DNA from: Flaccisagitta enflata
Lineage: Eukaryota > Chaetognatha > Sagittoidea > Aphragmophora
Assembly (NCBI GenBank): GCA_965153355.1
Contig: OZ231127.1
Span: 26,970,001 to 27,034,000 of the forward strand
DNA length: 64,000 bases
Direction: 5' to 3'
In this document: piece after piece, positions 1 through 12,400 of the stretch
Layout: each line of letters begins with the position of its first letter
How positions within the stretch are numbered: the first letter of the stretch is position 1
Made by a program: the position numbers and the translations under genes
The notes under the pieces: generated by a model
Seen by the model: only the letters and a program-made list of their open reading frames with translations
What the model was told of the DNA's origin: nothing
Databases searched by the model: none

Positions 1-3000
1 GCTAAGGCGTGGAGTCTGGCTTCTAAGTCGGAGGTGGAGGCTGATGATGTCGACTGAGGATTCGAAGAGAGAAGTGGGTCGGAAGATAAGGAAGAAAGGC
101 GGGAAAGAGGGAATGGAAGAGGGGGGGAAGTAATTATCAGAGAAGATATGGGCAAATCTGTGTATGTTGTTGTTGCGACTGATTGGCTTATTGAGAGCAG
201 GGACAAAATCAACAATCCAGATCAGGAACATAGGCTACATTCTACAATATTAGCTAACCCACAAAGTAGACCCAATTCTGGGAGCCATTCAATTAACGAT
301 CCGCTTACCTGAGCCTGCATCTGACGCTTTAGATTCTCATTTTCTTCGGATTTCTTTAAATTTTCCTCTTGAAACTGGATTTTCGTCTTGTGCAGTTGAT
401 CGTGAGCGCAGACAAGTTCTTGCTTGGAGGTCGTCAAATCAACGGTTATTGTTTCAAGTCGAGCCTTTGTTTCACCCACTTCCTTCTCTGACGCGGCCAA
501 TCTACTTTCGAAATTATCACGTTCTAGCGCGGCCTGTTCAGTGACAGCGAAAGAAGCAATCAAGAAGTGGCAATTGAAGAATGGCAATCAATCTCGGGCA
601 ATCGTGAATTAGGAATAGGAATCAATTCGTGAACTGGCGTTCTATCAGGTTGAGTAAAATCAAGCGGCGTTTGGTATCTAGACTCTTTCATGCTACCTGT
701 GTTTCTGCTTCGGCTAACTCGTTACGGCACAAGTCGAGATCGTTGTGCAAAGAGTCCAGCTCCTCGCGCAGCAAATCACGCTCATTCTTCACGTCGTCGA
801 GTTCCAGCGCCGAGGCAGAGGGCGCCGAGGCGGAACCTTCTTGCTGAAGCGACGCGATCACACGATCTGATGAGATATAACAAGAGTATGAATGAAGTCC
901 ATCAAGAGAAAAGCGGGAGTATTTAATGCATTGCAGACATGAAGAATGCGATGTTCTCCAAAATCAGTAATCCAGCCATTCACTGACCTTTTGATTGCAG
1001 CGTGCGGGTAGCTTTCGCGCGATACTCTTCTAGTTCTTTCTTGGCGGCCTCCACCGCCCGCAGTCCGCCATTAGCTTGATGCTGCAAGTTGACGCATCGG
1101 GATTTTTCGGCCGCCAATTCGCTTTGCAACGAAGTCACCAACGCTCCCAATCCTTCTTTCTCCTCGGCTGACGCGTTTTCCAAATATAACACTTCCTCAC
1201 GCAAACGATCGCCTTCAGACGTCTGCGATGGTCACGGGACAAAGTGCAAGTCAGAGATAGCATCAACTTTTAAGGTTAAGAGAAAGTTCTCTAGACGCAT
1301 CTGTCCAAAAGCAATGGCGGTGTCATGAGTTAAGCAAATGCTCGAAATTCCTCTTTGAATATTTTCCTCACCTTGTTAGCCAACTGCTCCTCTATTCGAT
1401 CCGCGTGGGCTTTCAGAGTTTCAAAGGCGGTGATGTGAGTAGCGACGGTGGTCTCTCGCTCGGCGACGACGCGTCGATTTTCCTCTTCCATCGTCTGGCA
1501 TGAGCGTCTTAGTTGGTCGATGGTGGCGTCGGCTTCGTCCAAACGCGCACGAAGCACCGCCAACTGACCATCCTTGGCTTCCAGCGACATTTGTGCGTCG
1601 GCGTTCAGGGCGGACGCGTCGTTCAGGCGTCTGGTCATGATAAAAACTATTTTCAACTTTTTTTTCTCAAGAATTATGGAAGGTAATCATGATGCTAAGG
1701 TGTCATGATGAATCGAAATAGCCTAGCTACCTGAGATGGTGAGAATTTAAGCTGCAAAATCCAGGGGTGTATATAGTTGAGCGGCTTTTGATTCTATTCC
1801 CCCCCTGCCTTTGATTTTCTTCCCCACAACGCGTCGCGTTGCATAACAAAATCTTTGATTTTCTTCCTCTTAAAGCTATAAAACAGTATGTTTTAGGTTT
1901 AAATTGTTAAATTGTGTTGAAGTAATTATATTTTACGTTTTGGTAGTACCAAAAGTGTTAAATCTTCAAAATCTTTTTTTTCTTCTTTTTTTCAAGTTTT
2001 TGATTTTCTTCCCCATCTCCAAACCCTTTGATTTTATTCCCCCCCCCCCACCGGGGGGGAAATGCTCAACTTCATACACCCCTGGCAAAATCATTACTGG
2101 AGATAGGCTGACATCTTATCAGTAAAGCTGGACGTTTCTACCTGTCCATGAGCCGAAGACGTTCCTCCGCTTCACTCGTTAATCTCTTCTTTTCCATCGC
2201 AAATTCATTAGAAAGTTCCCTGATACGATCTTCCCCTTCCTTGGCTCTTTTGTCTGCGGCTTCAACCTCCCGAATAGCTCGAACACGTTCCTCTTTGGCC
2301 ATTTGAGTTCGTTGCCATGCACCTTGGAAAAAAGAGTTGTCACTTTAACAGTCTTACATGCATAGCATTGATGTAGACACTGCTAAATAAACAAAATACC
2401 AATGTGTACATCTAGCCTATAATCGGAACAGTACCTTGCATTTCTTCGTTTAATGCGTGAATCTCCGATCGTAGTAACTGATTTTCCAATTGAAGTTTTG
2501 AGGCTGCCAGGGAATCTGCCTCAAAATCGTTGTTCGTGGCCAAAGTGGGATCACCAATCGTCCCCGCGGAATTCTGTGACGCCGTCTCCACTTGCGGCGA
2601 TAATATGTTGACATTGGGCACGGGAGAGTGTACATCTTCAACCCCGTCTTCTATCTCCGCCAACTCGGTTCCCGAAAGAATTTCACAGTCGGAAAATCTG
2701 GTGAACGAGGTGGTGGGGGGGGGGGGGGGGAGAAGAATCGCAAGTGCTCATTGAAGCATTCTTGTCCTAAAAGCGCCTTGAGCCGCCTGGCCCTGTCACA
2801 AGGTCATTTCTGTCACCCAGTACAAAGACAACCTCGAAATTCATTCAAATGGTGAGCGACTTTAAATAGACCGATACCACCATTTTGTCCGGATAATTTA
2901 GGAAAAGTTGAAAGTTGCCAAATTACCTTTGAGACGAGATTTGGGAAGAGGACATGATTTTCGCTTCCTCGGCGGATGGAGGCGTGGGAATCATCTCCGG

Positions 3001-4795
3001 TTCAGACTCAGAAAGAGCTTCCGCGGCTACGACGGAAGGAGAAACAGTTGCTCCCTCACCCTCATCATCCCCAGAACTCGACCTCGCCATCTTTACATTG
3101 GTCCCAATCAGCGACGGTGGAATGTGAAGCATCTCGGGCTCAGATTCTTCAAAGGGCGACATGGCCGAATCTTTGATGGCGTCACTCAAATCAGCATCTT
3201 CACCGTCCATTGAAGAGCCTGAATATAAGGAATAGCAGGGCAAGGGGGGAGATAGAGGGTGTAAGAGGCAGGAAATGGATATAACTCAAGGCGGGACTGA
3301 GTAAAAGCCACTTAGTCTTACAAAGGAAAGAGGAGAGCGAGGCGGGCAAAGAGAGCAGGGGGGAGGAGGGGATAGATTAGGGGAGGGGTAGATTGGTATT
3401 TGAGCCATGTAATCGTACTAAACCTGAAACAGAGCCTCCATTGGAACTGCCTGATTTTCGCGCGTAATCGTTGTCCTGAATGCTATCTGGCGATGAATTT
3501 GGTTGAGCATCCAAATGAGTTACACCGCCTATCGCACGGCCACTTTCTTGCTTTAACAATGTTCCCTGCATCAAATCTGGCTGCAGCTGCTGTTGCAGTG
3601 ACGGCTGTGATGAAGAGACCATCACAATCGAAGAAGAACTAGACGAAGAAGATGGAATCGGCGTAGTCTCAACCACTGGCACGGAAATTTGAACTTCTCC
3701 GAGTAGTATGTCTCTTTCGGCGTCAAAGCGAGGTGAATCTGGCTTTAAGCTATCTCCAGCAGCTTCCATCCCTTCGCTGGTCAAGATTGACTCAGTCGAA
3801 GGCAAGGCCACTTCTGGCTGCTTCTCAGCATCAGTTTCCTCAGAGGATTTAGAAGGAGAATCAGCAGAAACCCCGATTAAAATCTCAGGAGAGAGCTGCG
3901 TTCCATCTCCTAAATTCGATATTGACTTTTTTTCCAATAAATGCGATTCTTCCACCGATTCTACGGAGGAGGTCATTGAACTTTCGCTCTTCGGAATCGT
4001 TGGAGACGCCCGTGGTGTGGATGACGACGGCGTGATTTTCTTCTCCTTCTGTTGCTGCGAAGATGATGTCGGAGTAAGTGGCGCGTTGAGAAACTTTAGG
4101 AGCGCTTCTTCGTCGGTACCGCCGGAAGCGGACGGAATCACAGAAGTTGACTTGGACAGAGAGGAGGAAGAGGTGGAGGAGTTAGAAACGGTAGCAGAGG
4201 CAGAGGTAGCCGAAGGGGAAAATGAAGAGACTGCGTGGGAGGCGTCTACCGATCCGCGCATCAGCTGTTGAGACAAGCGACTAGAATCCAAGGAATAATG
4301 CGACATCGACGTCACAGTAGTTGATGACGATGGCACTGACGACGATAACGCCGATGAAACACCTTCCTGACGTTTTGATGAAGACACCGAAGGTGATGCT
4401 TGTTTTCCAAATGCGTTAGCAGATGTCGTCGCGGGTGTAAGTGAAGATGCCCGAGACGCGCTCGTTAACGGCGGTGCTGAGACATCTGTCCCAGTAACGC
4501 GACTCGACGAATAAGTGTGCTTAGTCGAGGAAGAAAACGGATGATCAACGCCGGCGGTTCGCTTGGCGGCGAAGGAAGGCAGCGGACTTTGTTGAGAGAG
4601 ATATGAGGATGACAGCGCGGAAACGTCGGGTGTATTGGCCGTATCGTAGCTAGTGACCGCGGCCACGGTGGTGCTTGATGACGATGACGAATCCGCCGAT
4701 TCGGTGAATGAAGTGGACAACAAATCCCCCGCCGACGAGTCCAAGGCATTGAGCAGACTCTCTGCCTTGCTGACGTAGCTGGATAACCAAGACAT
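1..4795 (-). CDS. GOLGA5: Golgin-84 (GOLGA5)-like Golgi coiled-coil tether, 5' part of gene (3' end outside window)
   Basis: Coding exons, in transcript order: 4795-3424, 3218-2927, 2697-2435, 2322-2142, 1630-1372, 1222-988, 866-697, 533-309 and 53-1 (partial). All junctions have GT-AG sites and keep frame, giving about 1,016 residues so far. The start MSWLSSYVSKAESLLNALD resembles the golgin-84 N-terminus (MSW, then KAE.LLN..D). A very Ser/Thr-rich, probably disordered stretch fills most of the first exon. Heptad-rich coiled coil (repeated LE, ERD, LREEL) runs from exon 3 onward, and the last exon reads DLEARLHAL, matching the golgin-84 segment before its C-terminal membrane anchor. Known family role: Golgi membrane tether that captures intra-Golgi COPI vesicles and is linked to Rab1. 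The anchor is not in the window. The N-terminal region is much longer than in vertebrate golgin-84 (about 730 residues in total). TMF1 was considered, but its N-terminus differs. Exon boundaries are inferred. Confidence 0.8.
1761..2085 (+). mobile_element. R3 MITE-like element with terminal inverted repeats, in a golgin-84 intron
   Basis: The element begins CCAGGGGTGTATATAGTTGA and ends with the near-perfect reverse complement (ATACACCCCTGG). It is flanked on both sides by CAAAAT, a likely 6-bp target duplication. The interior is pyrimidine-rich, with repeated TTTGATTTTCTTCCCC blocks and a C-run/G-run near the right end. There is no coding capacity. A second, inverted copy lies at about 44793-45217, and a truncated one starts at 62535. 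It sits inside the intron between coding exons 4 and 5. Confidence 0.75.
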
Positions 4796-6487
4796 TGTCC
4801 AAGTCTTGGAGTTAAGTTTCAGGCCTTGGAAGAATTTCCTCTTTTAACAAGTTATCATACCGGTTGACCCAATCAGTTCCCAAAACCTCCAATCAGTTTG
4901 TTCTAGAAGTGGATTTTCATTCATGGTGTCTGAAATCATGGTAGCATCTCTTTATCGCGGAACCGTGTAGTTGATCTGGGACAAAATATGATTCACATTT
5001 CACATGTAATTATTGTAAGTAATGATCATTTCGTCAGTACTTATTTAATAATGAATAATCGCGCGCGCGATAGAATTAAAACGAATTGAAAATGCATCAA
5101 AGCAAGAAATGGCATTCAGGTTTATCCCATCACAGACACCTACTTTCTAAAAATCTCTCAATCACTGGAAAAGGGGGAATATGAGCGATCTTGGGAGATA
5201 AGGCCGCTTGAGGATAGGAAGGAGAAAAAAGCCTTGTTCAAGGGAACCAAAATTTTACATAAGGAAATTATACAGGAAATTTATCTCCGCATCCTTCACG
5301 TTAATTACTCTAGGACCTGCCTAGAAGGTTAAAAACAACCTAAGTGGGGCGGGACACTATCCGAACTAAAATTCTACTGCACTTCATTTGCGATAAACGA
5401 CAATATGAACTTCCTTGATATTTGATTCGGTGTTCCAACCAGAACGAGGTTGCAGATAAAAAGCATCTCGCTCCAGCAAGAACTGTGAATCGATCTAATT
5501 AATGAATTAATATTGGACGTTATACACAATTGTGTAAATGTAATAGAAAAGGCATATATCATAAGTTTGCATCTATAGATCCAGCTCCATCAAGATAATA
5601 TACTTCGAAAGTTTTACGATTGATCACGATGTGTTTATGTTCAAATTACAAACGGTTTTGGTCATTAGATATCTATTATGCTTGCTGTATACGAAATTAT
5701 GCCATAGAGTCTATCTTAGAAAGTTTTATATCCAGATAATGGTTTTAGATCGAGTTATTAGCACTGCACCTATATAAAGATATGGTCTTAAAGCGTTTCA
5801 GGAGACAACGATTCATCCCAATTTCACCGTCAGTAGCGATCCACGACATGACAATAAATTATAAATTTATCTATCTATTAATACTTATACTTTGAGCTCA
5901 TCGATAATTGGTACTCTTTGTTATATAATACATAATAGCACTTTTTAACTATAGAATGTATTCTGATGTGTGCATTACTAAAACTTGGTACAGTGGAAAA
6001 CTAGAAAATACTATTTTATTGCATAATATTCAAGAAAGATTTTCAAGTGAACTGGCATTCTGATAAGGGGAGGGAGAAACATAAACCTTAAATAAACCTA
6101 ATATTTAAAGCTGCAAACACATACACGGTTGTAACTAATAAAGAATATTACGAACGTAAAAGAGAAAAAATAGAATACTTAATTGTCGCAAAAATTCAAA
6201 TATCACCGTTATTGAAAGAGAGATGGAAATTGATAACCGTCAGTTTTTCCAGATGTTAATCAGTTAACATCGTCAGAAATGGGATTTTCCAACCTTAACA
6301 AGCTAAATGACAAGACTAGTTTAAAAAGCGCTTATTCATTTCGGACTTGTTCTAAACTAACATTATCACATGCCGATCGATGGTCACAACATCAAGTTTA
6401 AAATCTACGTCTGACCATGTCATCGTCATCGGCTCAGTCGATTTCAGATTCAGTTAGATCGGGGTTCAACTATACCACTAAAACTGC
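4796..6487. other. Intergenic region between the golgin-84 and BLTP3-like genes
   Basis: This 1.7-kb AT-rich stretch has no open frame with coding character and no repeat family that I recognise. It should hold the golgin-84 promoter and 5' UTR (near 4800-5100) and the BLTP3-like 3' UTR (leftward from 6487). A TTTATT on the plus strand near 6015 could be a minus-strand AATAAA signal for the latter, but this is weak. Confidence 0.5.
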
Positions 6488-9400
6488 CTAGGATGTGGTA
6501 GAGGATCGTCCCCGCATATGCTCCGAGCGCAGCAATTCCTCTTGCAACAATTGCAACGTGGCCAAAAGCGACTTCTTTTCTTGATTCAGGTGAGAAACCT
6601 GCAGAGTCAAAACAATCAAGACTAGAATCGGCACTTGCATAATTGAGGTGCGGCGGAAACCAGCATTTCGGCGCGATAGTTAGCTTATGAGGTCATTAAA
6701 TCTTTTTACTAACCTCCTCCTTGGCTTCCTCTAGTTGTTTCTTCAGATGACAGTTTTCTTTTTCGATCACAGATTTATCGTGATCAGGATTCAAGTCAAC
6801 GCGCGTTCGCAATTGCTGCTTTTGACTTTCCAGCTGTTGTTGTTCGGCCTGAGCGAGCCGGTCGAGAGCGTCCTTTAACACGACCTTCAGACTAGAATTT
6901 TCCTCAGTCATTTCATCTAGCCGGATAAGGAGCTGTTCATCATTCGATTGCTGATGCGATTGTTCATGTTGCGATTGTACTTTGTTCGGAGGCGGAGAAT
7001 CTTTCTTCGCGTCTACATGATTGGCCATCGGCGCCGCTTCAGATAGCCGCGTTAATTTTCGGTGACCTCGCGTGGGAGACGCTTCCTGAACATCCGGTGG
7101 CGAGTCTTCTTTCGCAGATTTCGCCGCAGTTTTAAGGTTTTTCAACTCTTCCGCGATTTCCTCAATTTTCTGTTTCAACTTTGCGTTTTCAAGTTCCGCC
7201 AACAATCCTTGACGTTGGCGCTCATCGTCACACTTGTGATCTGCGCTGTTATCCTTGGGATCTTTTTTATCGAGGACGGCGTCACCAGACAAGGCCGTGT
7301 TAACGCGGAAAACGCCGTCTAAACCACGGGACAAAACGGTCGAGTCTACGAACAAGTCCAATTCCACGGGGCCGGGAGAAGTTGGATGAAGCGGTGGTAG
7401 ATCAGGAATCATCTGAGTGAATGTAGGAGAAAATGCCATTTATCTCTCAAAACCTAGAACCCGTGCAGCCTGTTTCAGCATGGTCGGTTACAGAATGTTA
7501 GTTTTCATACAAACTTACTTTAAACGCGAGCTTTTCCACTTTGACGTTCATCGGGAAGGGCGGCGGAAATACCTCGTCCTCGAACAAATCGGCCAATGCC
7601 GTCGCGGCTGAGACCGGTAACGCCAGAGCCATGCCGCGGACGACAACGGACAAGAAGCCGGACTCTCCAGCGCCGGAACAAAGCCGTTCCGCCGCGGGCC
7701 CCGCGCTGAAACGCAACTGAACGGGCAGGGACAGGGCGCCGTCGTCGTCGTCGTCGACCCCTGGGCCCGAGTCACCGCCGTCCGCGAGATGTAACAGGCC
7801 ACTGGAGGTCGTCGTCGCTGAGGTAATTTTCCCGAAGGACGATTGGAATTCATCGAAAACGGTGTTTTTCTTGACGATTATTTCCGGAGCTGGAACCAAC
7901 ATTTTCGCCGCGACGCTGCCGCCGGCTTGCAGCTGGAAAACTAGTTGGGCTCCAGCACCAACCTGAAGGAGGGGATTCAGGGGAACCGCAATGATAGGGC
8001 CACTAACTTAAAATGGCACTCGACATGAGTAACTAACCGACAATCCAATGTAAACAACCATCTCAGAAACACTACGTGCCACAAAACAAGCATTTACCAT
8101 GAGCGCAACGATGGAAATTTTCTCTTTATTCCGCGTGGAGGCGGCAGAGAAGGATGTGGAGACTGAATCATCATCTTCATCTTTGCCCCCCGCGGCGTCG
8201 TCGCCGTCAACAGCCTCGGCGCCTTCCTCCACCGGTACGGGATGTGAAGCCGCCAACTCGTCTAAAGGGTCGGCGCTTCCGAACGCGTCCGATGCACCGC
8301 CTAACGACGCCACGTCGATGCCATCGTCCATACCGACCACCACCATGTCGGAATCATCCGAGTCAGAGTGCAAGGATGATACTTCGGTCCTGAAAATGCA
8401 CAGCAATGAGATGTAGTCGATCAAATTTGCATAGTACAGCTGTAGCCGTTTTTTTATCATCTACGATAGTCCGAGGAAGAATGCTACAGCAGACAAAGCA
8501 CATTTTAAGGATGAAAGGATAAAAGGATGAAAGAGGATACAGTTTGGGCGATCGGCGTTCACTGGCAATGAATGCATGAACAAACAAATGAATGAACTAG
8601 TGAATGACTGAAGAACTATTGACCATTGCAATTGCCAATGGCCAATCGTCGATGACGAAGTAGGTCCGACTTCAGGAGTATTAAGGCGCGAGGTTGGGCA
8701 TAATGATCAGGCCAATCGGAAATTGACCGAAAAATCCTGATTTTCTCACGCTCTATCTAATCTCACGCTCTATCTGTAATCTCACTCGTTTCTCCCTCTT
8801 ACCACGAATCATCGTGATCGTCTTCGGTGATTTTGCCCACTGTGTTGTTTTTGAGAGTCGTTCCGAACTTATTTATTGAGGATCCCATCGAAGTGAATCC
8901 CTTATTCAAGTCGGAAAATCCCTTTGATAAAGCGTTGCCTGGACTTTTGTTGTTCGCGGAGCTTTTGTTGTTGGTGTCCATTCCACCGCCTCCAACGTTG
9001 AGAAAGCCTTTTGTAAACGCCGAGGTAGATTTAGAGAAAGCGGAATCCAAGACTCTCCCAGATTTGTTGGTCAGCTCTTTGGCGGAATCAAGCGGATTGA
9101 TGACCGCCGTCGTAAACGTCCTTTTCGAACGAGCTGACAAAAGGAATGATCCAGATTAGAGCGATATCAATTATGCAGACAGTGGAAAGAATTTTCTATG
9201 AGGGAGCACTGACAGACACCGAACTGTTATGTGCAATTACTCACTCCATAATTGTGGTTTGAAAAAAAAATCTCACTCCATCATTGATCATCTAGTCATC
9301 CATCATGATTAATGAATGAGCTACAGAGGATGAAGAAAATTCTACTCTATTCTAAGTACAAAATCATCAAACTAACTCATGATTTCAGATTGAGTTATCG

Positions 9401-12400
9401 TACTGTAGAGACAGTCCCTATTAGAAAAGGTGAACTCGTACCCTTTACTCTCCTTGTATCACTCCAAGTGCAAAAGCTATATACTATTTTTTTACTATGT
9501 ACTGTGTGTGATGAAGACTAATATAATAATGAGCGGTGTACCGAACATTCCAGCTGTGGATTCGGTACAAATGAGTCGGTACGGCGTGGAAGTGGAGCCC
9601 GTGAGAAGAAGGGGAACATGGTAAAATCATAAATGGCGAGTTGATTTATTCACCGAATGAACCAATTACTCGGCCTCGGTCTCCTAAAATCCCCGTCCCT
9701 TACCCTCCTCCCTCCTTTCCTACTCACTCAACGTATCTCCAACGGCGTCCGGCAAAGAAGCGATGGAATTCCTCTTCTCTTCATTGGCGGTCGTCGTTTG
9801 ACTGCGCTGCGTTTTGGGCGACGATGAAGGCGGAGTCAGCGAAGATCGAGGAATGATAGCGGCCGACGCCGGCGTCGACGTGGACAAAGGAAGAGTCTTG
9901 GGCGGAGACGCGTTGTTCGTCGTTGGCTGCGTCGTCGAAATCGAAGGAGCGACATTGACGACATTGTCGCTGGCGTTGACCTGATTGGACGACGACGATG
10001 GGGAAGGATTCGTAGAAAGAGGCGACGGAGAGAGAGCGGGGAAATTTGGAGGCGACGGAGAAAGCGCAGAATCACGGTAAGAATCCGGAGGTGTTAACCC
10101 AGCGCCCTCGATTGGAGAGGATGACCTGGTGAAAAAATAGGAACCCCGCGTGTACTAATTGCTTGTGTAACTTAAGGCTAATATGAAGTTCATCAGAAAA
10201 GTTAATCGGGAAAAAAGTCGAAGTCAGTCTTCGACTTTTTGACATATTCAAGAGAAACAGGGTTTTCATTTTCTTATGGGAAAGTTGAGGGTCTCTTCCG
10301 GCTGATTGGTCCCTCAAACGAAATTGATAGGGTAAGTAAATTTGATAATTCTCTTTCATTTGGTGCCAAGCAGAATGCTCTACGACAAATATTTTTTGCG
10401 CTATGATTTTTTAAAGATTTATTTACGAAAAATTCAAATGAAATTTTTTTCGATTTTTTTTATATTGTGTAGGATCAATAAAGGAGTGAATTCATGTTTA
10501 CTTGAGCATGCAAATACATAAAAAATGTTTATGAGCATGGCTGCTCATCTGTGAGGGCGTTTTTGATCATTTTAGCTCATTTAGCTCACTTAGCTCAATC
10601 TATTTTTTCTGATTTCAAATACGATAAATGAATAAATATTTTCATACTTGTTTAAGCAAGCAAATTAAAAAAACATGTCAGTGAGCAGAGCTGCTCACCT
10701 GTGAGGTATTTTTAAGTATTCTAGCTCATTCAGCTCATTTAGCTTGCTCTTTTTCTCTGATTTAAAATAGGATAAATAAATGAATGTTTTGATTTAAGCA
10801 TGCAAATACAAGAAAGCATATCAGTGAGAAAAGCTGGTTGTCTGGTTGAATCATTTTGAATACTTTAGCTCATCTAGCTCTTTTGGCTCAGTTCTATTTT
10901 TCTCTGATTTTCAGTGCAATCAATACATACAATTGCTTTTGATTTGATCTAACAGAAAAAATGAAAAATTTTGGTGACTGAAGTCAAAAGCATGGTGAAA
11001 AGTGACCAATGCTTACGACTTTTTTCCTCACGGCGACAGCCGCCATTACTGGTACAGTGTACAGTTAAGCCTCATAGCCATAATAGAAATAACTACATGC
11101 AATAAAATCTTTTGTGGGGTTTTATGTGGGGATTTTAAGCCTTAAGAAGGGCATGCCTCAATAGCGGGTGCGCAATAGCTCTTAAACGTGGCTACAGTCC
11201 CCCTTGGTTACCTTTCGGATCCATCGAGTTCTTCAGCCTCATCCACGAGCGCGTCAAGGAGAATGGCCGGAGGTAACGTGGGGCCCAACGACTGAGGAGC
11301 CGAAGACGGAGACATGGAGGAAATGCTGCGAGGAAGCAATGAATAATAACGGATGGTAAAAGGTCAGACGGAAGATATGCTGTAATGCGGAAGCGAGCAT
11401 AGAACGCGATTAGGAATGGAGAGGGAATCTACATTCGATTACCTTTGGGTTCTGGAGATAGTGGGTGTGGCAGGTAATTCCACTTGTCCCTCAACCTGCA
11501 CGTGCATTGTCCGAGCTTCCATGGGAGCTGATGAAGTCCGTCCTCGTGACTCTGCAAGGGAAAGTGAAACTCTGAAATTCGCCTGAGTCCGAGCTCCAGC
11601 AAGCAATTTTAAAACACCAGCACCGCATGCAAATGATATCTAACAAAGAATCTCGTGATAACCATGCATCGAAGCGCAGAAAAATATCAGTTCTATGCAC
11701 GCGCATTTTCTGCCGCCACCACCATATCCGGCCTATCTGCGCTGCGTTTAAGAAACACCAGCAGCCTTTTTCGATCCCTATCAGAAAACTAAATAGACGC
11801 GCGTACGCATTGGGGACAACATACCGCAACGGTCGTTACCGCAGTGACAAATATTTTTTCCTAAAAAAGGGCAACAGGGCGCGCAGTCGCATTAAATCAC
11901 AGTGACAATACCAATTCCTGGGAAAGCCGTTAAATATCGTGGACCCCCTCCCCCAGCCAAATTTACACACACAACGCCAGAAGAAAAGTTTCAGTGAAGC
12001 GTTTCAGTCTAGCGTCGTTGACAATGTACTCCGTCCAAACAAAAATGGCGAAGCTTACCAACGAAATTGCAGTTGTCTTTTCCTTCAACCGATTCTGCGT
12101 TGTTTAAGGCATTGTCGCCGCTTTTGCCTTCTGGAGATAAAACATCCGGCGTAGCGATCAAATCGGGCGTCGCGGGCGCGGGAAAAGATGTAACGTCACG
12201 CGTATTGCCCGCACCATACCCGTCTTTGGAGGATGTTGATGGCTGGGTTGTGGAGGCGTGAGTCCCGCCATTAACGACGACGGGAGGATGAAGCAGGAAT
12301 ACGTCGAGTGCGGGAAGAATCGACACTAACGACACAGTCTGAGCACCAGTCATGTCGTCCTTAGGATTGACGCCTGTGATGTTGGATGACACTATTCAAT

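Noticed and set aside
1631-2141. Introner hypothesis: R3, F1 and the other intron-filling elements create introns
   Set aside because: The elements end short of the splice sites in every case seen, and R3, F1, R1 and R2 also occur in intergenic or non-intronic DNA. They look like insertions into existing introns.
3708-4271. 187-residue plus-strand frame
   Set aside because: Antisense shadow of the Ser-rich first exon of the golgin-84-like gene, whose frame is longer and has the family N-terminus.
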